The notes under the pieces are model-generated. The model saw nothing but the letters and a program-made list of their open reading frames with translations. It had not been told where the DNA came from and ran no database searches. Below are positions 5,797 through 8,491 of a stretch of DNA of 8,491 nt, in pieces. The stretch spans positions 1 to 8,491 of the forward strand of contig DAOTUC010000069.1 in assembly GCA_034437315.1 (NCBI GenBank), given 5' to 3'. The translations under genes and the position numbers were made by a program. Source of the stretch: DSAR01 sp034437315 (lineage in GTDB: Bacteria > Chloroflexota > Anaerolineae > B4-G1). Position 1 is the stretch's first letter. Each line of letters begins with the position of its first letter.

Positions 5797-5799
5797 AAA

Positions 5800-6579
5800 A
5801 TGAACGAATTATTTGCCACAGGTACATGCGTCTTCGGCGTGCTCATAGGCATCCTTTTCCTGGTGCTTCTCCGTTCTATCAGATTGTTGTACCAATATGA
5901 ACGGGGCGTGATTTTCACGCTGGGGAAATACACCGGCATCCGAGGGCCAGGCATCACCGTTGTCTTCCCCGTCGTGCAGTCGATGCGCAAGGTGGATATG
6001 CGCATCAAAACCGCCGAGATTCCCCGGCAGGAAGTGATGACCAAGGACAACATCCCGATGCTCGTCAATGCAGTCGTCTATTTCAAAGTCATCAATCCGG
6101 AGGATGTGATCATCAAGATCGAGGATCACGTCTTCGCGGTCCGCCAGTACACCCAGGCCGCGCTGCGGGACGTGATCGGCAACAGCGAGATGGACTTCGT
6201 GCTCACCGAGCGGGAGCAGATCGCGATGGACATCAAGGAGATCGTCGATTCGGAGACGACCGGCTGGGGCGTGGACGTCGAGTCGATCAAGATCCAAGAG
6301 GTCGAGTTGCCGGCCGAGATGAAGCGGGCGATGGCCCGCCAGGCGGAGGCGGAGCGAGAACGGCGGGCGGTGATCATCGCCTCTCAAGGAGAGCTTTCCG
6401 CCTCGGAGAACCTGCGACGGGCGGCCGAGAACCTGTCCAAGAGCAGTGGAGCCCTTCACCTGCGCACGCTCCAGACGATTCGCGACATCGCCGCCGATCC
6501 CTCGGAGAAGATCGTGCTCTTTATGCCATCCGACCTGACCGGTGTGCTGGGCCCCCTGACCGGGGACCAGAACGGTTGA
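5800..6579 (+). CDS. Slipin/stomatin-type SPFH (band 7) membrane protein
   Basis: A 259-residue member of the stomatin/prohibitin/flotillin/HflK-C superfamily, slipin branch. One N-terminal hydrophobic helix (~8-25) anchors it. The SPFH domain follows, with the slipin hallmarks YERGVIFTLGKYTGIRGPGI (33-52) and FPVVQSMRKVDMR (56-68), then ITKDN-like MTKDNIPMLVNAVVYFKV (80-97), ALRDVIG (121-127) and VESIKIQEVELP (160-171). A charged coiled coil (~172-212) leads to a C-terminal segment ending SEKIVLFMPSDL (235-246). Such proteins oligomerise into membrane scaffolds or cages that organise membrane domains and often modulate a partner protease or channel. Bacterial slipins are frequently next to an NfeD gene, but none lies in the 5073-5799 gap, and the following two genes are unrelated to NfeD. 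It is the first gene of a likely operon, with 33 nt to the next. The start is secured by GGGAGGTGA. Family assignment is secure; its partner is unknown. Confidence 0.95.
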   Translation: MNELFATGTCVFGVLIGILFLVLLRSIRLLYQYERGVIFTLGKYTGIRGPGITVVFPVVQSMRKVDMRIKTAEIPRQEVMTKDNIPMLVNAVVYFKVINPEDVIIKIEDHVFAVRQYTQAALRDVIGNSEMDFVLTEREQIAMDIKEIVDSETTGWGVDVESIKIQEVELPAEMKRAMARQAEAERERRAVIIASQGELSASENLRRAAENLSKSSGALHLRTLQTIRDIAADPSEKIVLFMPSDLTGVLGPLTGDQNG

Positions 6580-6612
6580 GCCGGATGCATCATAAAATAA
6601 TCGAGCAGCGCG

Positions 6613-7305
6613 ATGTTGTTAGATAAAAAAACACGATACTTGCAGATCGCCTTCAATTACGACACAGGATTGGTCCGACAGCTCTTGCCAAACATCGTGC
6701 GCAGCGTCCGGAGCTTGCCAGGGGGCAACGAACGCATCTTAATCGAAGCCGGCACGCCCTACATCAAGCGGGAGGGCGTCGATGGGATCCGCTTGATTCG
6801 CAGTTTGTGGCCCGGGCACGTCGTCGCCGACATCAAGACGGTGGACGGCGCCCTGGGGGAGGTCGATATGGTGCGGGCGGCCGGCGCTACGGCGGCGACC
6901 GTGATTGGGAATTCGCCGGTCGAGACGCTTGATCTGTTCATCGAACGATGCGCCAAGCTCGGCATGACCTCAATGATCGACACGCTCGGTGTGAAGGACC
7001 CCTTGCGCGTGCTGATGCAATTGAAGCGCCCGCCGAACGTGATCGTATTACATCGAGGGCGAGACGAAGAGAATACCCGCGGGAAAATGATCCAATATCG
7101 GCACGTCAGCCGCTTGCGCAGCAAATTCGACGTGTTGATCTCCGCCGCCGGCGGTGTGGACCTGAAGGAAGCCCGCAGCGCTATCTTCAACGGCGCCAGC
7201 ATCGTCGTCGCCAACCTCGTGAAACCGTCCGATCCGTGGACCGGCATCTTCACCAACAGCGACGTCGGCGCGATGGCGCGGGAGTTTTTGATGACTATTG
7301 AGTGA
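6613..7305 (+). CDS. HUMPS/OMP-decarboxylase superfamily enzyme, hexulose-phosphate-synthase-like
   Basis: A 230-residue TIM-barrel protein of the orotidine-5'-phosphate decarboxylase superfamily, closest by eye to 3-hexulose-6-phosphate synthase and 3-keto-L-gulonate-6-phosphate decarboxylase (HUMPS). Visible active-site elements are LIEAGTPYIK (43-52, E45), the superfamily D-x-K-x-x-D motif as VADIKTVDGA (71-80; D73, K75, D78), MIDTLGVKDP (121-130, D123), VLHRGRDE (145-152, H147) and the phosphate-binding SAAGGV (177-182). The family makes or breaks a C-C bond through a metal-stabilised enediolate of a sugar phosphate. It is slightly longer than typical HPS, partly through the stretch after H147. 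No hexuloisomerase or formaldehyde-activating-enzyme partner is visible, so a ribulose-monophosphate role is not supported by context; aldolase, decarboxylase or a divergent function remain open. It lies 33 nt after the SPFH gene and 23 nt before the next, so co-transcription is likely. Its ribosome site is weak, which may reflect coupling. No signal peptide is seen. Confidence 0.82.
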   Translation: MLLDKKTRYLQIAFNYDTGLVRQLLPNIVRSVRSLPGGNERILIEAGTPYIKREGVDGIRLIRSLWPGHVVADIKTVDGALGEVDMVRAAGATAATVIGNSPVETLDLFIERCAKLGMTSMIDTLGVKDPLRVLMQLKRPPNVIVLHRGRDEENTRGKMIQYRHVSRLRSKFDVLISAAGGVDLKEARSAIFNGASIVVANLVKPSDPWTGIFTNSDVGAMAREFLMTIE

Positions 7306-7328
7306 TTGATGATTAGGGGGGGATAAGT

Positions 7329-8491
7329 ATGAAACGCTTGCTTTTGCTTCTATGCACGCTCGCCTTGCTTTTTTCTCTGACGTCGACCGTGGTTTACGCC
7401 GGCCCTCTGATGGAAGATGGCGATGTGGAGGAGGGCGTGTCGCGGATCAGCTCGGTCATCGCGACCTTGGGCCTTTACGCGGCCATGATGGCGGTGTTGG
7501 CTGTGGGGTCGGAGGTGGTGATCGACGCGGTGCGGCCTGTATTTGGACTGAAGAGCAAGGCCAGCGCCGCCGATGCGCTGAACGACCTCAAGAGCTGGTT
7601 GCCGGATACGTTGAGCGAACTGGGCGTCAGTTCCGAGGCCCAGGAACGGGTGAAGGAACAAATTGGAGAACTACGCGAGATCACGGTCCAGGTCGAGGAT
7701 CGCTCGGAGCATGTGCAGGATCTGCTCGAGAGCCAACTCCAGGATGCGCTCAAGGATTTAGCCGCCCACTCGACCAGTTTCGTCGTGGAAAGACATTGGC
7801 AGTCCATCGAGCCATATATCCGGCAAAAAGCGCCCAATCTCGCTCCAGACCAGGTCAAGGCGTGGTTAGAGACCTCCTTGACGGCGTTGGAGGAAACCAG
7901 CATCGCGGAGATGCAGACCCATTTGAAATCAATTCACAACCTGTTGGACGCCGTGCGGGAACAACGCAACGCCCTACAGGGGCCCATTGTGCGCTTCTGG
8001 CGTTGGCTGCGGCAAAGCCTGTTCCAGTTGGGCGAAAAGTTGGGGGGGCGGCCCGATCCAAAGGCGCCGGACGGATACCGCGAGGGGAAATGGGGCAAAT
8101 TCGGCCAGCACATCGCCCGCCACATCCTTTTTATCCCCTCGTACCTCCAATATCTATGGCAATGGTTGCGCAACAGCCTGCCCAAAGAGGATTTGACTGT
8201 CTACGAGCATTTACAGCGGTTGGGCGCGTATCAGCCGCTCAAACCGCTGCTCACGATAGAGGATGCCGCCCGGAGTATTTTAGAGGAAAAGGCGCAGCAT
8301 AGGAACGAGGATAATTTGCGCATCATCTGGATTCGGGTGCTCTCGGCGGTGGTGGGCATTGGCCTGGCGGTCGTCTTGCGGGTCGATTCGATTCAACTGC
8401 TGGCGCCGGTGATGGAAAACGCTCTCGACTCCTTCCGCAGCGTCGGCCCCGACGGCGTCGCCGAGTGGTACACGTTTGAGGTTTTGCTCCG
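7329..8491 (+). CDS. Coiled-coil membrane protein of unknown function, 3' truncated
   Basis: An open frame from ATG 7329 to the window edge, giving 387 residues without a stop. I do not recognise a named family. The N-terminus is a classic signal peptide or anchor (MKRLLLLLCTLALLFSL, then VVYAG with possible cleavage after YA, residue 24). A second hydrophobic helix (~40-66) follows, then a long charged helical region (~75-215) with heptad-like stretches such as QERVKEQIGELREITVQVED. A tryptophan- and basic-rich segment (~221-285; FWRWLRQSL, YLQYLWQWLRNSL) may lie at the membrane surface, and another hydrophobic helix sits at ~333-352. AGGGGG six nucleotides upstream of the ATG supports this start, and it lies 23 nt after the HUMPS-like gene on the same strand. 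Topology suggests a membrane protein with a large helical domain, a plausible partner of the SPFH scaffold, but that is inference. The C-terminus is outside the window. Confidence 0.78.
   Translation, partial: MKRLLLLLCTLALLFSLTSTVVYAGPLMEDGDVEEGVSRISSVIATLGLYAAMMAVLAVGSEVVIDAVRPVFGLKSKASAADALNDLKSWLPDTLSELGVSSEAQERVKEQIGELREITVQVEDRSEHVQDLLESQLQDALKDLAAHSTSFVVERHWQSIEPYIRQKAPNLAPDQVKAWLETSLTALEETSIAEMQTHLKSIHNLLDAVREQRNALQGPIVRFWRWLRQSLFQLGEKLGGRPDPKAPDGYREGKWGKFGQHIARHILFIPSYLQYLWQWLRNSLPKEDLTVYEHLQRLGAYQPLKPLLTIEDAARSILEEKAQHRNEDNLRIIWIRVLSAVVGIGLAVVLRVDSIQLLAPVMENALDSFRSVGPDGVAEWYTFEVLL

Noticed and set aside
7352..8302. A 316-codon open frame on the plus strand
   Set aside because: It is a frame shadow of the coiled-coil membrane protein starting at 7329, which has a signal peptide, membrane helices and a ribosome site; the alternative is Arg/Gly/Ala-rich with no domain.

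Overview
The window looks like a piece of a moderately GC-rich bacterial chromosome, most likely from Chloroflexota (Anaerolineae-like). That placement is inferred from three things: a membrane glycosyltransferase with two C-terminal beta-sandwich modules, an octamer minisatellite that translates as NGR/GEW-type peptides, and a decayed integron-type integrase. No rRNA or other phylogenetic marker is present, so the placement is tentative. No tRNA, rRNA or CRISPR array is visible.

Layout. (1) 18-755, minus strand: a complete metallo-beta-lactamase-fold hydrolase in DNA visibly less GC-rich than the centre. (2) 756-1167: no gene. It holds a loose array of TTTAGATT motifs about 41 bp apart and a near-consensus sigma70 promoter reading right. 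(3) 1168-1528, plus strand: the N-terminal part of an integron-type tyrosine recombinase. It is broken by a 34-bp frameshifting insertion and lacks the catalytic domain. (4) 5072 down to 1525, minus strand: a two-gene glycan operon, a large GT-C/DUF2142-like membrane protein followed by a GT4 glycosyltransferase. They are coupled by an ATGA overlap that lies inside an octamer tandem repeat. The first gene also carries a perfect 26-bp palindrome and a CCAATC-like low-complexity tract. (5) 5073-5799: a repeat-rich intergenic region with two back-to-back promoters, one for the glycan operon (minus) and one near-perfect promoter reading right. Between the latter and the next gene lie an imperfect inverted repeat of about 160 bp and a 78-bp cruciform with a terminator-like inner hairpin. 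(6) 5800 to the window end, plus strand: three closely spaced genes. They encode a slipin/stomatin-type SPFH membrane scaffold, an OMP-decarboxylase-superfamily (HUMPS/hexulose-phosphate-synthase-like) enzyme, and a signal-peptide-bearing coiled-coil membrane protein that runs off the end.

How the genes may work together. The minus-strand pair probably acts in cell-surface polysaccharide or lipid-linked glycan assembly: the GT-C protein would use a polyprenyl-phosphate sugar at the membrane, and the GT4 protein an NDP-sugar in the cytoplasm. The right-hand cluster is the most unusual part. A slipin without its common NfeD partner is followed by a sugar-phosphate-type TIM-barrel enzyme and an unfamiliar membrane coiled-coil protein. 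It sits behind a leader of about 440 nt whose repeated segments can pair in mutually exclusive ways. Whether that leader is regulatory or just mobile-repeat debris cannot be settled from one sequence.
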